Assembly (NCBI GenBank): GCA_049587975.1
Contig: JBAVEY010000128.1
Coordinates: 1-14,518, forward strand
From: DASSJM01 sp049587975
GTDB lineage: Bacteria; Actinomycetota; UBA4738; HRBIN12
Direction: 5' to 3'
Length of the DNA stretch: 14,518 nucleotides
In this document: in pieces, positions 13,462 through 14,518 of the stretch
Layout: each line of letters opens with the position of its first letter
Position numbering within the stretch: the first letter of the stretch is position 1
Made by a program: the position numbers and the translations under genes
Notes under the pieces: model-generated
Databases searched by the model: none
What the model saw: the letters and a program-made list of their open reading frames with translations, nothing else
Told to the model about the DNA's origin: nothing

Positions 13462-13611
13462 TTATCGGCTGGCCAGGAGGGCCGCCCCCACGGCGCCCGA
13501 GAGGTCGCCGAGATTGGTCGTGAGCATCGTCGGCGGGCGGTCGGGCACGAACAGGTGGGGTTGCACCGCCCGCGTGATCCGAACTTCAGGAGCGGCCACG
13601 CCGACGCGCGC
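13462..13611 (-). pseudogene. C-terminal fragment of a ROK-like sugar kinase
   Basis: This frame ends at TAA 13464-13462 and encodes 49 residues finishing PPTMLTTNLGDLSGAVGAAL and a short tail. The pattern 'LGDxxGAVGAALLA' at the very end, preceded by PHLFVPDRPP, is typical of the C-termini of ROK-family kinases and glucokinases. An in-frame stop lies just upstream (about 13627), so the rest of the kinase, including ATP- and sugar-binding parts, is absent. It is a 5'-truncated relic, head to head with the scramblase-like gene, which also lacks its start. The family call rests on the short C-terminal pattern only. Confidence 0.5.
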
Positions 13612-13613
13612 CT

Positions 13614-14240
13614 TTGGAGTGCTTCAAGTACGGCAGGCGGTTCACACATCGTCTAGCTAGGTCAACTGGCAGGCGGCGTCCTTGGTTCCTGTTCGGTCTA
13701 CGCATAAGGAGCCTTGAGGAGGGTCAGTCGAAGACGAAGAAGCTGCTTCGCTTCGTCAGCGATGTGGATCAGTTCCTGACACACCGACTCTCCGTGTATG
13801 AGGCAGACGGCACGAAGCTGCTCGAAATCATCCGGCCCGCGAAGATCATGAAGTCCACATTGCAGATCCGCGATGGCAACGGTGAGGCTCGCGGAGCGAT
13901 CGTTCAGGAGAACGTCGTCGGCAAGAAGCGGTTTGCGCTTCGCGAGCCCGGTGGCGAACTGCTGGGGTCGATCGACGCGGAAAACTGGCGTTCGTGGGAC
14001 TTCGCGATCCACGACGCCGACGGGTCCGAGATCGCGCGCGTCACGAAGAAGTGGGCCGGCTTCCTGCATGAGGGCCTTACGACGGCCGATCACTACGTCC
14101 TCGAGATCACCGGAACGACGTCCGCGGACCTCCGATTCCTGCTCGTCGCATCGGCGGCAGCGCTCGACACTGCGCTCAAGCAGGACGACACCGGCGGGTG
14201 GGGCTTCGGCGGGTTCGATCTCACCGACCTCATCCCTTGA
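13614..14240 (+). CDS. LURP-one/scramblase-related protein, N-terminally truncated
   Basis: The frame runs from ATG 13614, but recognisable family sequence starts only near 13695 (GLRIRSLEEGQSKTKK). Conserved segments follow: SDVDQFLTHRLSVYEADG, RPAKIMKSTLQI, IVQENVVGKKRFALREPGG, IDAENWRSWDFAIHDADG, ARVTKKWAGF, TTADHYVLEI and a final ASAAALDTALKQDD. This is the beta-barrel of the LURP-one/phospholipid scramblase-like family found widely in actinobacteria. Family members usually have about 30-60 more N-terminal residues, and sometimes a zinc-ribbon or DUF2510 domain. The first 27 residues here are Arg-rich and unlike the family, so the true 5' end has been lost. It may still be expressed from 13614 or an internal start. 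A hairpin follows the stop. Confidence 0.8.
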   Translation: MECFKYGRRFTHRLARSTGRRRPWFLFGLRIRSLEEGQSKTKKLLRFVSDVDQFLTHRLSVYEADGTKLLEIIRPAKIMKSTLQIRDGNGEARGAIVQENVVGKKRFALREPGGELLGSIDAENWRSWDFAIHDADGSEIARVTKKWAGFLHEGLTTADHYVLEITGTTSADLRFLLVASAAALDTALKQDDTGGWGFGGFDLTDLIP

Positions 14241-14256
14241 TCCCTTCCCAAAGGGA
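14241..14256 (+). terminator. hairpin after the scramblase-like gene
   Basis: TCCCTT (14241-14246) and AAGGGA (14251-14256) form a six-pair stem with a four-base loop directly after the stop codon. There is no T-run, so termination is only likely. The rest of the gap to 14347 shows nothing else. Confidence 0.35.
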
Positions 14257-14347
14257 CGGCAGCTCCGCACCTGGATGCACCCGCAAGGCATCCTTCCCGC
14301 GTGGTTCATCCTTGATCGTATGCGTGCACTTGCCCAGAAGTAGTCCC

Positions 14348-14353
14348 TAGCCT
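14348..14353 (+). promoter_or_regulatory. -10 element (TAGCCT) before the last ORF
   Basis: TAGCCT fits TANNNT and ends seven bases before ATG 14361, matching the leaderless spacing seen at the MFS, RDD and TMEM175-like genes. No clear -35 is present. Confidence 0.35.
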
Positions 14354-14360
14354 TGGATAG

Positions 14361-14518
14361 ATGACGAGCGGGCAGGATCACCCGCCTCCGCCCGACGGGG
14401 CTTCCGCCATCGCCCGGATTGCGGCTTGGAGGCCGGGGGCGTCACCCGCTCTCCTGCGTCTTTGTCCCTTCGACGTCGATTACCTGTCGCTCCGTGCTCT
14501 CTTCGCCAGCCCGGATCT
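14361..14518 (+). CDS. partial ORF running off the window
   Basis: ATG 14361 opens a frame of 52 codons that reaches the window end without a stop. It begins MTSGQDHPPPPDGASAIARI and continues with a mixed hydrophobic segment (ALLRLCPFDVDYLSLRALF). No Shine-Dalgarno sequence is present, but a TANNNT element lies seven bases upstream, consistent with a leaderless mRNA. The N-terminus is Pro-rich and soluble. Too little is visible to assign a family. Confidence 0.4.
   Translation, partial: MTSGQDHPPPPDGASAIARIAAWRPGASPALLRLCPFDVDYLSLRALFASPD

Overview
The window is GC-rich DNA, most likely chromosomal, from an actinobacterium (Actinomycetota), probably an environmental and poorly sampled lineage. 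The lineage call rests on gene content: an RDD membrane protein with N-terminal 'VDxxAI' repeats, a DUF2252 protein, a DUF1269 protein, a LURP-one/scramblase-like protein and a DHA2-type MFS exporter. It also rests on frequent GTG/TTG starts, and on several start codons lying 6-8 bases after a TANNNT -10 element, as in leaderless actinobacterial mRNAs. No rRNA, tRNA, CRISPR array or intact mobile element was seen.

Layout. 80-1765 (minus): a zinc-ribbon membrane protein, a possible PH-like protein and one or two small ORFs, linked by ATGA overlaps. 1749-2280 (minus): the catalytic half of a tyrosine recombinase, cut off at the stop codon of the neighbouring exporter. 2278-3918 (minus): the 14-TM MFS exporter, with a leaderless-type promoter and a palindromic operator candidate. 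4030-4731 (minus): a CYTH-like protein, divergent from an RDD protein (4983-6362, plus) that carries about eight 13-residue repeats. 6632-8475 (minus): a channel-like membrane protein with an unusual pore motif, a small lipoprotein and a DUF1269 protein. 8683-9339 (plus): a TMEM175-type potassium channel. 9376-10317 (minus): a secreted protein whose downstream reading frame is doubtful, behind a long hairpin-rich leader. 10913-12742 (minus): a DUF2252 protein, a truncated channel N-terminus and a 32-residue ORF. 12851-13391 (plus): a small ORF and a membrane protein that may be one frameshifted gene. 13462-14240: the 3' end of a ROK-like kinase (minus) and a scramblase-like gene (plus), head to head and both lacking their 5' ends. 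14361-14518 (plus): the start of a further ORF that runs off the window.

The genes do not form a recognisable pathway. The shared theme is the cell envelope and small-ion or membrane functions: exporter, channels, lipoprotein, RDD, DUF1269 and scramblase-like protein. The second theme is decay. At least four genes are truncated (recombinase, channel N-terminus, ROK-like kinase, scramblase-like gene) and two more look frame-disrupted, so this is a rearranged accessory stretch. The best leads for something undescribed are the structured leader before the secreted protein, the operator-like palindrome at the exporter, the coupled small gene at 1360-1542 and the double-truncation scar at 13612-13694.
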